Source of the DNA: Dactylorhiza incarnata
Taxonomy: Eukaryota; Streptophyta; Magnoliopsida; Asparagales; Orchidaceae
Assembly: GCA_033032865.1 (NCBI GenBank)
Contig: JAWHQI010000750.1
Coordinates: forward strand, 95,144-159,143
Length of the DNA stretch: 64,000 bases
Direction of reading: 5' to 3'
This document shows positions 45,746 to 57,433 of the stretch, in pieces; the stretch's first letter is position 1; each line of letters begins with the position of its first letter. The notes beneath the pieces were generated by a model. It searched no databases and was not told the origin of the DNA. It saw only the letters and a list, made by a program, of their open reading frames with translations. Both the position numbers and the translations under genes were made by a program.

Positions 45746-46446
45746 TTCTGTGAAAAAGGTAGCTGGGTTGTCGTGTGAGCCAAACGACCGCTATCCTAAG
45801 CAGAACCTCATAAGATCATTCATTGTATACACACACCGATATGTCATCAGTATGTCTTGACCGAAGCATAGTCACTACACTCATAGCATGATAAGAAGTA
45901 TACGTGGTATATTATGTAGTATGGGATGCATAATATGTGTTCGTATATGGATCCACCATAGGTGGCAACATGTGAGGGTTATGTAGTATGGGATGCATAA
46001 CCACCATTACATGGATGCCCATTAACACGTTTTCTTTTTTCGTTACATGTAATGTTATGTAGAATGGGATGCATAACATTACATGTGTACGCCGTTCATA
46101 ACATGCATTAAGGCCTCTTTCTAGAATGCATAGCACTGCATACATTCATATCATCGCATAAGCACGCGTGCCAAGTTAATGACATACCAGATGACATATG
46201 TACACACATGATTTGAAAAGAAATTTAAATGTTCATGCACTCATGTCATAGCACAAGAGTTAATAGGATGATGGTGCATCATCCTAAGTTTAATCATTGC
46301 ATCATTTCATGAAATTCCAGAGCAAGGTAACAACAATAGCAGGTTGTTTTCTTTCCTGTTCCGAATTGATCCGGGATATTTCCGAGTCTGTTTGGCTTAA
46401 GCATCTTAAGCCTATTTCTGATTAGATGTCCATCTATCTCGTAGAC
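45746..46446 (+). other. 5' leader of D
   Basis: Untranslated leader between PBS and gag. It contains repeated GTTATGTAGTATGGGATGCATAA units at about 45913, 45978 and 46051. The minus-strand ORF 45912-46145 only reads these repeats. Confidence 0.55.
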
Positions 46447-47670
46447 ATGTCTCGTAGGAGAACGACGCGATCGACTCCCCAGCCTGAGGGGAGTCTTCTG
46501 GTGGTCAGAGTGAGTCTGTGATCGAAAGTCTGCGACAGAGCAATGAGGCTTTGACGAGATAGTTGGTTGCGATGCAGACTCAGATTCAGTCCTTGGTGTC
46601 TGCTGCCTCGGTGCAACATCCTGTTGTGCAAGAACCGGTGGTGAGTCCAGCCATTCCTGCTCCCCTGGTGCCTCCAGTGGCATTGCCACCAGAGATGAAC
46701 TTTATTTCGCACTTTTAGCATTTATGACCTTCTACCTATGATGGTAGGACAGACTTCATGGCCTTGGATGATTGGGTGATCAGCATGGAGGAGATGTTCT
46801 CCTATTCAGGTATCTCGAAAGCTTCGAAGGTGATGGTGGCGCATATCAGCTTAAGGGTTTGGCGAAAGGTTGGTGGATTAGGGAGAAGGAAGGTCTCGCT
46901 GAGGGATGCTCTTGGGAGACGTTTAAGAGGTTATTGCTTAAGAAGTTCCTCCCTTCGGTTGAGCGCGACTGATTGATGAACAACTTTTCTGCATCTGAAG
47001 AAGAGGCAGCTCACCGTCAGTTAGTACGAGATCGAGTTCAGCAAGTTGAGCAGATTCGCCCCTGAGTTGGTGGCCTCGGAGGAAGGAAGGGTGAAGCGGT
47101 TTTTGGGTGGTCTCACTGGCGACGTCCAGCAGTGGGCTAGCGCCTATGGGTCAAAGACTTATGCAGAAGCGGTGGAGGCCGCATTGAAGGCCGAGTTGAT
47201 TGAAAAGACGAAGACTCGTGGGCAGCAGACAAAGAGTGATAAGAGAAAATTGGATGATCGAGAGAGTTCCAAGGCATCTCACTCGGACTCGAAGAAGAGG
47301 GGTGTGGTGCACTGAAGCTTCTGTGGCAAGCGGGCCATCCGTTCGAGAGGTGTTTCAAGAGGCTCGAGGCGCTGGAGCCGTTAAAGGTTAGTGAAATTCA
47401 AGACGCACCCAAGGAGGTCCCAGTGTGCTCATTCTGCTCTAAGCCTCCGGGCATGAGGCGGCCCAGTGTTTCAAGAAGACTGGGTGTTGTTTCCTGTGTG
47501 GACAAAGAGGACATCCGTAGGGCCGACTGCCCGAACTCTCAGACCGTGACTTCAACGGTTCCTCTGCAGACCTTGCCGCCGCCCCCACAGTTCGTGGACA
47601 AGAGGAACGGAAAGCTTAATGTGCTGACTAGAGAGGAAGCTCAAGCCTCAGCGCACGTGATATCTAGTTA
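46447..47670 (+). pseudogene. gag: D gag, many frameshifts
   Basis: Begins MSRRRTTRSTPQPEG. The retrotransposon gag domain is recoverable in pieces: FMALDDWVISMEEMFSYSG (46758), YQLKGLAKGWWIREKEGL (46772-46972) and FAPELVASEEGRVKRFLGGL (47046-47315). Three zinc-knuckle remnants follow, at about 47310-47350 (SFCGKR...ERCF), 47420-47460 (CSFCSKP...) and 47490-47535 (CFLCGQRGH...DCP). At least five frame changes. Confidence 0.85.
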
Positions 47671-47726
47671 GTTTCTTTCCTCCTAACTTGTTCTTTTTCC
47701 TCTAGATTTAGCTTACTAGTTGTCTA

Positions 47727-48030
47727 GTGATGCATGCTTATTTAGGCGAATTCAAGGTGAAGAATAAGTGGGCGCGTATCCTGTTTGATTCGGGAGCGTC
47801 TCACTCTTTTGTTGCTAGGAGTTTTGTTGATAGACACCGATGTCTATTGATCGGTTGGATGTTGCCTTGTCCGTTAAGTTTCCATCTGAAGACCAGGTTA
47901 CGTCAGATCGGGGTATCCGGGAGTGCCCCATTTCTTTGGTGGTGTCCAGGTTCTAGCGGATTTGAAGATGCTAGATTTGGCAAATTTCGATGTGATCCTT
48001 GGAATGGACTGGTTGTTCAGGTATGATGAC
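47727..48030 (+). pseudogene. D retropepsin-like protease
   Basis: ILFDSGASHSFVARSFVDRH contains the D-S-G-A active site of Ty3/gypsy protease. After a frame change comes LDLANFDVILGMDWLFRYD, the usual C-terminal ILGMDWL block. Confidence 0.88.
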
Positions 48031-48219
48031 GTGATCAAGTGCAAGGAGAAGCGGCTAGATTTCAAGTTGGGCAACGGATGTCCTTTGAGCGTTTATGGTC
48101 TACCTCGGAAGGGTTCTCCGATTATTTCTGCGGTATGTGCCCGCCGAGCTTTAGCTTCTGGTTGCGAGGGTTTTCTGGTTTCTATCTTTGTTGTGGATGC
48201 TTCTCGTGTGGAGCCAACC

Positions 48220-49140
48220 GTGGAGGGTATCCGGTGGTGCGAGAGTTTCCCGATGTTTTTCCTGAGAAGCTTTCCGATCTCCCTCCCGAAAGAGAGGTGA
48301 AGTTTGCCATAGACCTCGAGCCAGGCACCCGACCCATTGCCAAGGCACCGTACCGCATGGCGCCTCGCGAGTTAGAAGAATTACGTGTTCAGTTGGATGA
48401 GCTTCTGGAGTGTGGTTTCATCAGACCGAGTACTTCTCCATGGGCGCTCCTGTTCTCTTTGTGAAGAAGAAGGACGGTTCCATGAGGCCTGTGTATCGAT
48501 TATCGAGGGTTGAACAAGGTGACGATCAAGAATAGATATCCGTTGTAGCGAATTGATTATTTGTTCGACCAGCTACGTGGTGCACAAGATTCTCAAAGAT
48601 TGATCTTCGTTCAGGCTACCACCAGATGAGGGTCGTGAGTCAGACATTCCTCTGACGACTTTTAGATCCTGGTTCGGACATTTTGAGTTCCTCGTGTTGT
48701 CCTTTGGTTTGACTAATGCGCCTTCTGCGTTCATGGATCTGATGAACCGTGTATTCATGGATTTCTTGACCGTTTGTGGTCGTCTTCGTCGACGACGTTC
48801 TCATCTATTCTCATAGTGATGAGGAGCGTGCCTATCACTTGCGTCTGGCTTTGTCTCTCTTGAGAGAGCATAAGTTGTATGCTAAGGTGTCCTTTTTAGG
48901 ACATGTGGTGAGCAAGGATGGAATCTCTGTTGAATTCCCGCCAAGATTTCAGCGGTGATGGATTGGAAGAGACCTTCTACTCCAAAGGAGATCAGAAGTT
49001 TCTTGGGCTTGGCCGGATACTATAGGAGATTTGTGGAAGGGTTTCTCCACGTTGTCCGCTCCGATGACCCGGCTTACGGAAAAAAATGCCGCCTTCATTT
49101 GGAGTGATAAGTGTGAGGAACGCTTTCCAAGAGTTGAAGA
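48220..49140 (+). pseudogene. pol: D reverse transcriptase
   Basis: [18 protein letters not shown] and [20 protein letters not shown] lead into [19 protein letters not shown], then the catalytic FVDDVLIYS (48785). [11 protein letters not shown] and the thumb segment follow. The wording is characteristic of Tekay/Del chromoviruses. Several indels. Confidence 0.92.
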
Positions 49141-49560
49141 GAAGGTTGTGTACTGCCCCAATTCTGATTCTGCCTTTTGAGGGAGGTAGAGTATGCAGTG
49201 TATGTTGATGCTTCCCACATTGGACTTGGTTGCGTTCTGATGCAAGAGGGGAAGGTGATCGTCTATGATCTAAGCAATTGAAGGTTCATGAGAAGAATTA
49301 CCCTACTCATGGTTTGGAGTTACGACGGTGATCTATGCCCTGAAGCTGTGGAGACACTTACTATATGGCGCGGTGGTGCAAGATTTATACCGATCATAAA
49401 AGCTTGAAGTATGTATTCACACAAAAGGAGCTGAATTTACGCCAACGCCGGTGGTTAGAGTATGTTACTGATTATGAAGTGGACATCCTCTATCATCCTG
49501 GTAAGGCTAATGTAGTAGATGATGCGTTGAGCAGAAAGACCGCGCAGATCTTCAACCTTA
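49141..49560 (+). pseudogene. pol: D RNase H
   Basis: Decayed start with YVDASHIGLGCVL-like coding at about 49200, then [20 protein letters not shown] and [20 protein letters not shown] with the conserved Asp residues. Confidence 0.85.
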
Positions 49561-49799
49561 CCGTGCAGTTGTTGGTTGAGGAGTTCCTTTTGATGGACAT
49601 TTCTGTAGGCGATAGTGTCGGGCCCTCTCGCTTGGAGGCAGAAGAGACTTCGTGGATCACCCTCACAAGGTTACATCAGAATGAAGACCCAGATCTTCAG
49701 CATCTCCGAGGAAGGACAGAGAAGGGAGAATTGCCTGACTTCTCGATAGACGAAAATGGTACTCTAAAGTACCGAGGTAGATTTTGTTATTCCCTCGGC

Positions 49800-50870
49800 G
49801 GGCAATATTCGGACTAGGATTGCGATGAAGCACATGGTTCTACTGTGTCCTACCACCCTGGTTCTACGAAAATGTATAGAGATTTGAAGCAGATTGTGTG
49901 GTGGTATGGAATGAAGAATGACATAGCTAAGTTTGTGTCTGAGTGCTTCACCTGCAAGCGTGTCAAGGCAGATCACAAAAGGCCTGGTGGCAAGTTGACG
50001 CCTTGGACATACCTGAGTTGGAAGTGGGAGAGTTTATCGATGGACTTTATTACTAGTTTGTCAAGATCTCCCCGAGGGCATGACTCATTGTGGGTAATTG
50101 TTTGATAGACTGACGAAGTGTGCTCACTTCGTGCCTTTCAAGATCGGGTATTCTATGAAGAAGATAGCAGAGTTGTATTTGGATGAGGTCATCCGTTTGC
50201 ATGGAGTGCCAGTGAGTATCGTGTCAGATCGAGACTCCAGGTTTATGTCGCGATTCTGGCAGAGCTTACAAGGAGCTTTGGGCACCGACCTCAGGTTTTC
50301 GATCGCATACCATCCGCAGACCAATGCTCAAACGGAGCGAATTAATTAGATCGTGGAAGATATGATCAGATGCTACATATTGGAGCATGGTGGAGCTTGG
50401 GACGAGCGCCTCAGACTTATGGAGTTTGCATATAATAATAGCTTTCAAGAAAGTTTGCAGATGGTCCCGTTTGAGGCTTTGTATGGGAGGCGTTGTAGGA
50501 CTCCCTTGTTTTGGGCCGAGGTTGGTGAGAAGCCACTGCTAGGTCCGGAAGCCCTTGAAGAGATGAGTATTGCTGTAACTCACATTCGGGAAAAGCTCCG
50601 TGTGGCTCAGGAGCGTTATGACGAAGTACGCAAATCAGCGAAGGGTTGAGCTGGAATTCTTAGTTGGGGACTTGGTTTTTCTGAAAGTTTCTCCGATGCC
50701 TGGTGTTAAAAGATTTGGGAGGAATCATAAATTGGATCCCCGGTACGTGGGACCCTTCCAGATTGTTGAGCGCATCGGAGTGTCAACGTATAGGATGGAT
50801 TTACCTGCTACCTTCCCCGGCGTCCATGATGTGTTTCATTGTGAGTCAGTTGCGGGAGTGTGTTCTTAGT
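49800..50870 (+). pseudogene. pol: D integrase
   Basis: Zinc finger part (HPGSTKMYRDLKQIVWWYGM, ECFTCKRVKADH), catalytic core SMDFITSLSRS (D), IVSDRDSRFMSRFW (D) and YHPQTNAQTERIN (E, followed by a stop), then WDERLRLMEFAYNNSFQ and EALYGRRCRTP. The C-terminal GPFQIVERIG and LPATFPGVHDVFH blocks are present. Confidence 0.93.
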
Positions 50871-51090
50871 GATCGTCGCGTCCTTGACTCGGTGCCCCAG
50901 TTGCAGCCTAATCTTTCATATGTTGAAGAACCTGTTCGTATTTTGGGAGGCTCAGGACCGAGTGTTGCGGAGAAAGACAATCCCCATGGTCAAAGTTCTT
51001 TGGCGAATCAAGACGTCGAGAGCGCGACGTGAGAGTTGGAGTCAGCGACGAGGGAATCTCATCCGCATCTTTTCTCCTAGTTTTTTTCTG
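50871..51090 (+). pseudogene. D chromodomain-like C-terminus
   Basis: After the integrase, DRVLRRKTIPMVKVLWR in one frame and NQDVESAT in another match the chromodomain tail of Tekay elements, which directs integration to heterochromatin. Frameshifted. Confidence 0.7.
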
Positions 51091-51173
51091 GTAAGTCATT
51101 CATTTGTTAGCCTTGACTATTCCTGTTGCTTTAGTTTGAGTTGTGTGTTAAGTTTCGGGACGAAACTTTCTTT

Positions 51174-51187
51174 TAGGAGGGGTGACT
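51174..51187 (+). other. Polypurine tract of D
   Basis: AGGAGGGGGGTGAC (approximately) just before the 3' LTR start TGTAACG, preceded by GGGACGAAACTTTCTTTT, the usual context in this clade. Confidence 0.8.
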
Positions 51188-51188
51188 G

Positions 51189-53701
51189 TAACGCCCATGA
51201 TTTTCCGGTAATTATTTAATTCAGTGATGGCGTGTTTTATGACGTCAGGGGCGCTACTTTTAACGTCGAGTTAGCGGCGCGTCGCCGTTTTCGCGTCCGT
51301 TTGGGTCAAGTCGACCAAATTTTGAGACGACCCGGAATTGGAGAATTCTTACGTTAGGAAATTAAATTATTTAATTTTAGACTTGCCCGTCAAGTTTCGT
51401 TGCGATCCAAGCCATTTTGGAGCATCGACGCATTTTAGAAGATTTGTACGTATTTAACGTTCGCCGTAAACTTCGGCCATTTATATCTCGAGAACGAACG
51501 TCGGATTTTGATTCTGACTTCACCGTTGGATTCGTAGCGCCGCCTTCACCTTAGGCGAAATTTTCGTTGGGTTCGGCGTTCGTTTAGTTTTTAGTAGTAA
51601 TATAATAATAATAATATTATTATTATAATAAGATCATATATATATATGATTAGTCTAGCTCTGTTCGACGATCCCCCCCCCCCCCCCCCCCCCCCCTCCA
51701 TTATCCGTTCGAAGGTCAGTCATTCCATTCGTCGATCTCCAGTCTATTCGACGATCGAACCTCCTCTTTTGTTCGTCGATCCAGCCGTCGCATTTCGTGG
51801 ATCAGCTCCCTTCCATTCGTCGACCTCCTCCATTCCGTTCGACGATCCAGCTTCCTCCCTTTACGTTCGCTCTCCATTTCGACGACACAGCATTATTATT
51901 ATTATTAATATATTAGATATATATGTAAATATATGTATGTATATATATATTAAAGCTCCTGTCCGTAAACCAACCCTTCTCTCCTTATTTTTCATCTTCT
52001 TTCTGGCCGAACTAGAGAGCGAGAGACGGAGAGAGAGAATTTTTCGTGAACCTTCCAGTCGCCGCCGACGGAGCTCCGGTGGACGAAATTTTCAACCGAG
52101 CATAGATCCGGAAAGCTCTCGACGAGAGCTTCGCGTTCGTGGTGAGTAATTCTCGTTTCTTGGACTTTTCGTGTTAGGGTTTTCGGCCCTAACCTTCATT
52201 TTGGCCATTTTTCTGTAGATCTCGCCTCGTCGTGCCTCCTTTTGGGCCGATCTACGACGAGGAGTTATCCGGAAGACGATTCCGGTGAATTCAAAGCAAG
52301 TGGTGATCTTGCTCTTCCTCTTTGCTAAGCCCCTTTTTCTCGCCTTTGCTTCCAGCATTTAGTATTATGCAGAGTTAGTTATATCATCTGCTTCACTTTT
52401 GTTTTTTTTTCTCAATATAAAATTTTGCTCATCTTGTTGACCAAAAATGCTACCTTATGTTCTGATGGGTCTCGCCACTTTTCCTTTTAAATTGATAAAT
52501 TCTGTTGGAGGTCGTACACGATGTTGGCGGTGCCACCGGTGCGATGCTCTTTTAAAATAATAATTCTGTTGGAGGTCGTACACGATGTTGGCGGTGCCAC
52601 CGGTGCGATGCTCTTTTAAATTAATAAATTCTGTTGGAGGTCGTACACGATGTTGGCGGTGCCACCGGTGCGGTGCTCTGAGGGTCGTGACGATGTGAGA
52701 TGGTATTATCCCCGCACGGCTTCTCCTTTTCTGATGAGCTGATCAGTCTCTATAATTTGAACAAGAGTAACAAGAATAATAATTTGAATGTTGGAGGTTA
52801 TCTGCTTATGGCGAGTTTTGACCTTGCCTGTTTTCACACCTTTGTTTGGTGAGTGTTTTTCTGCTGACTATCAGTTACTTCTGCTGCTTCTTTTTTCCTG
52901 TTGATTATTTACGGCTAGCTTTGTTATCACTGATCCTTGCAACTACCGTTTCCCTCCGGTCTCGTGGAGGTTGGCTTACTTTCTTGTTTTCTGCACCACT
53001 TGTAACTTGTTTTTGAGGTGTTCTTTCTTTGAATGCCTGAGGTTCTGGACAGTAGCAGGTGTTAGTGTGGAGTTGCGTTGGTTGCAATTTTTTGACCCTC
53101 TTGAGGTAGGGTTTTTGTGAACTTGTCGGCCCATGGGTTCGTGTCAGGTGTCGACGCCCATGGTGCTGTTTGGTTAGACTTTTGCTACACTGCTGTTGTT
53201 ACTTGTTGTTTACTTTTGGACGCTTGTTCTGGAATGGTTAGATATGGTTTGGCTTGATAGCCCCCTTGCTTAGATATGCTAAGGCATTTGGAGCATTGCA
53301 TATCATGATTTGAAATGTTAATCTCACTACTTTCTGCGCATGATAAATCTACTTTAATATATAGTAAATCTAGACGTACGATCATGCATGGCGCACCTCA
53401 CTTGGTCTTCATGTACACTTAGGCCACTAAGTAACTAAATCAAGTATTTTCCGCTGCGTAAAACTATATTTTAAAAGCGTGGACTAGTTGATCCACCTAG
53501 CCGAGGGACACGGCTTTATTAATTTTTTGCATGAATAATATTTGAATTACCTTGAGTTAATAACAATAATTTCTTTGAACTGCGAGGGACGATGAGTTGC
53601 CTAAACATCAGTAGGTGTCCCTTACGTGACGTGGCATCACAATGCGTAGCTTTCCCTACTCTGATAGCATTTTAAATGTTGGGAAAATGCGGGTTGTGAC
53701 A
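51189..53701 (+). repeat. 3' LTR of D (2513 bp)
   Basis: Uninterrupted version. It contains a 24-base C homopolymer at 51673-51696 where the 5' LTR has AGCACCCCC (about 43720), and the three ~64-bp tandem units at 52499-52690. It reads through the Helitron target site near 51640. ORFs 51646-52149, 52092-52358, 52905-53087 and 53185-53385 are repeat translations. Confidence 0.93.
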
Positions 53702-53733
53702 ATAGGAGGGGGAGTAGAAAGAGTAAACTTATA

Positions 53734-55016
53734 TGTTGGGAAATTAATTTATCTTAACCCCTAGAAATGAGTAGAAAATGAGTTATCAGAGCAGAAAATT
53801 GGTTTAAGTAAAACATGCGCCGAATAGTAATCGACGCAACATCGAAGTGCAGACGACGTTCTTCTCAAAATGAGTCGAAGTAATTCTAAACAGAATTCGA
53901 CGTAACCAAAGTCGACGTAACTCTGATTTCTAGTCGACGCACCTCTGTCGACGCTCTTTCCATATTTTCTTCTCGACGTCTAGCCAGGCTGAAATCGACG
54001 CTTACGTCGAATAGTAATCGACGCACGTCGATTTCTGTGGCAGATTCAAAAACACGCCAGACCTCTTTCCTTCTTTCTGTAGATCTGAAATTTATGAAAT
54101 TATATTATTCTTTTCTAGCCATTTTGAATCAATCTTTTCTTCTAAATGATTCTTGGCTAATTTGATTAAGATTATTATGGATATTATTTGAAAATAGAAT
54201 GATCTCTTTCCTTCTACAGAAATAATGATTATGGAAACTTTTCTTTCTTACTATTTCTCTGACTGCTAATTGATTATCCTCCTATAGCAATATTTTTGAA
54301 TAAACAGAGCTATAAATACAGAAGGAGGTCGAAAAAGAAGAAAGAAGAAGTGATCCACTCCATCCATTTGAAAAAGAGGAAAGCTCCCAAGTGAAAAATG
54401 AGAAAGCTGAGAAAAGTGAAAGAGTGCTGCAGCAAAGAAAGAGCCTTCTTCTTCTCCTCCTTCTAAAGCCATACTGCTGTCATTCCTGAAAGCTCTCACT
54501 AAAAGAGAAAAAGGCCTACAATCTCCTTCTCACTATAGAAGAGAGATTTCAAATTCACTATACTTGTGCTTCTAATCTTCTTGCTAGGAAGAAGATTCTT
54601 TCTTACTTTAATTGTTTTTCTTCTACTTCTTCTTCTTATTCTTATTTCACTCTCAAATTGTGTAAAAGAGTTTTTAGAATCTTTATTCAAAAAATTCAGT
54701 TGTAGTGGTTCTAAGAGTCTCCTTATCAAAAGACTCAGGCTGATTCTAAGAGTCTCCTTATCAAAAGACTCAGTGCAAGATAGTGAATTCCTACCAAGGG
54801 GGTAGAAGAGTGGACTACCCAAAGTTTGGGAACCACTATATTTCTTTGTGTTGTGCTGTGATTTTCTTTTTGCTTAATTCTTGTTGGTGTGTGGGAAGCT
54901 TAAATCTGTGAATATTACACACATATATATTTATTAACTTTGCACAAAATATTTTTAAATCTCTATTCACCCCCACCCCTCTAGAGAATTCTAGTAAGGC
55001 TAACTGTGCACTTTCA
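53734..55016 (+). repeat. 5' LTR of F (1283 bp)
   Basis: TGTTGGGAAATTAATT...TGCACTTTCA. U3 CGTCGA array 53818-54040; two GAGTCTCCTTATCAAAAGACTC hairpins (54715-54775); hairpin CCCAAAGTTTGGG (54819-54831); C-tract hairpin with stem TCTCTA/TAGAGA (54960-54965, 54982-54987). ORFs 54266-54499, 54499-54822 and 54566-54805 are unsupported. Confidence 0.88.
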
Positions 55017-55018
55017 AT

Positions 55019-55034
55019 TGGTATCAGAGCTAGG
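55019..55034 (+). other. Primer-binding site of F
   Basis: TGGTATCAGAGCTAGG, the best match in the window to the initiator tRNA-Met complement. Confidence 0.93.
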
Positions 55035-55106
55035 TTGATCAAGCTCCTTGATCAAAAAGATCCTACCTCATATATATATATATATATATATATTTCTAAA
55101 AATTTT

Positions 55107-57433
55107 ATGGCACAAATCAAAGATTATGCTTCCACCAGACCACCAATTTGCAACCTTGAAAAGTTTGCACTTTGGAAAACAAGAATTAGGATCTATATGA
55201 ATTCTATTGATGAAGATTTGTTTAATGTTATTTTGACAGGTCCTCCCAAGCCCTATAGAAAGGACTCAAGTGGTAAAGTGACTCAAACACTTCTCCCAAG
55301 GGCTGAGTGGACAGTTGAAGAGAAGAAGGCAGGAACAAGTGCTGCAAAAGCTGTGAACATTCTTGTCTCAACCCTCTCAGATGAAATCTTTCAAAAGGTT
55401 GTTGACTGTGAATCAGCCAAAGAAATCTGGGAGGCTCTTACAAAGATAGTAGAAGGAAGTGCTGATGAAAGGAAAGATAGAAAAGGCTCTATTGATCTCC
55501 CAATATGAGAACTTTCAAAAGAAGCATGAAGAAAGCATATCTGAGATGTATGACAGATTCAGTCTGATCATCAATCAATTAAGGAGCTTGGATAGAGAGA
55601 TATCTCTCAAGGAGATCAATGACAAATTGTTAATGAGTCTCCCAAGTTCATGAGACTCAAGAATATTGGCAATAAGGGATACTAGAGAACAAAAGGAAAT
55701 CTCAACAGATGCCCTCTTAGGAAAACTCAAATCGTATGAGCAACTCCTGAAACAAGAGAAGAGAAGGAAAGAATGGAAAACACTCCAACCTCCTCAAAAG
55801 ATAGAAACATTGCATTAAAAGCAACAGAAGAGGAAACCCCTGTTACTGAAGAAGAATTGTTCAGCCTCCTGGCCAGAAGATTCAAGAAATGGGTCAGGAA
55901 AGATGGGTCTAGAAGGAGAGAGTCAAAACCAAGGTATGATAAGACTCCTACTAAAGAAATTATTTGCTACTCCTGCAGGAAAACTGGACATATTGCTCCA
56001 GAATGTCCAGAAAATGCTGAGAAAAAGAAAGATCTGAAAAAGAAAGATCTCAAGAGGAAGGAGAAGAAGAAAGAAAGAGGCTTCATTGCATAAGCTTGGA
56101 GTGAAACAGACTCTGAAGACAGCACCTCATCTAAAAGTGACAGTGAAGAGTCTAAGCAAGAAGACCTATGCTTAATGGCTCTTGGAAGCTCAGAAAAAGA
56201 ATGTGTTGCTGAATTATGGAGTGAAACAGGTTCAGAAGGAAGCATCTCTTCTGAAGATGAAAAGAAGATAGCCTTATTCTCATAGAGGAATCTGAGGATA
56301 AGGATGAGGTAAGCATTTTTGATGAAATAGATTTTCTATGTGATGATTTCAAAGTGATTTTAAAGGACTCTGTTTAGATCAACTAAAAGCTAAACAAGAA
56401 ATTAAGGATCTAAAAGAACAAATCAATATGAGAAAAATAGAGGATACATGTTCAAAAAATTATGAACTAAGGTGTGAAATCTATAAAATAGAAAAGGAAA
56501 TACAAAGTGCTAAAATAGAAAATCAACTCCTTAAGAATAAGGTTTCCCAGACAAAAGCTTTTGAAGAATCTATAAAAGCCAGAAGCCAAACACTTAAAGA
56601 AATCACTGAAAAACAAACAATCAGACATAAGAATCTGGGGCTAGGGGATGATCCTTCAACCAGTTCAATACCATCTACCAAACCTGCTTGGATGAGCCCT
56701 GTTAAATTTACTAAACCCATAAAATCAACAAACTTAGAAGAAGACTCACAGAATAAAGAAGAAGACTTCACCTTCAAGGACATAGACCATTTTGATGAAA
56801 CATCATACTATTCAGATGAAGACTCTCAAACTCCTCCTAAGAAGGCTACTAGGCCAAAAGAAACAATTCATAAAAAAATAAATCTCCAACCAGAAAAAAG
56901 GGAAGAATAAAATCTGTGAAGACACAATTACGTCGACTTCATATCGACGTATGAATGACAGTACGTCGAATTCTACTCAACGCAATCTCTTAGATGCTTC
57001 GACCTCAAATCGACGCATGAATAACATTACGTCGACTTACAATCGACGCAACTACTTCCATGCATCGATTCCAGATCAATGCAATCTAGAGAAAGCGCCG
57101 AATACATATCGACGCAACTCTCAACATACGTCGAATAGATATCGACGCATAAAACCTCAGAACAACTTAAATACAGGACATATCTATCCTTCAAAAATTT
57201 TCTATCTTAAACCCCATTCAGGACCCATTCATCCTGATCAAAATCTCTACCCTTATCAAAACTTTTATCCTAATCAAAATTTCTATCCCAATCAAAATTG
57301 TTATCATAATCAACATCTCTATCCCTCTCTAAACTCAAATTCACATAATCTAAAGACAATCAGGTGTTATATCTGTAATAAACATGGCCACATTGCCAAA
57401 CAATGTTGGCACAATCAATCCAATTGTCTATAA
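55107..57433 (+). pseudogene. gag: gag of element F
   Basis: ATG at 55107 (MAQIKDYASTRPPICNL). UBN2-like region to about 55508 (YMNSIDEDLFNVILTG, AKEIWEALTKIVEG), a frame change to 55653, stops, then 55773-56093 with LLARRFKKWVRKDGSRRRES and the knuckle CYSCRKTGHIAPEC. An acidic part is followed by a Lys/Glu coiled coil and linker (56428-56910). A C-terminal piece, 56951-57433, has repeated NRR/YRR units encoded by the CGTCGA array, a Tyr/Asn/Pro-rich stretch of YPNQNF repeats and a second knuckle CYICNKHGHIAKQC. At least four breaks. Confidence 0.83.

Larger units (their letters stand above)
37701..53701 (+). mobile_element. Tekay/Del-like Ty3/gypsy chromovirus D
   Basis: LTRs 37701-45727 (with a Helitron inside) and 51189-53701, starts TGTAACGCCC and ends GTGTCA/GTGACA. 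TSD ACAGG (37696-37700) / ATAGG (53702-53706), one mismatch. Internal order PBS, gag with zinc knuckles, protease, RT, RNase H, integrase, chromodomain-like end, PPT, all on the plus strand with many frameshifts. Gene order and motif wording fit plant chromoviruses of the Tekay/Del clade. Confidence 0.93.
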
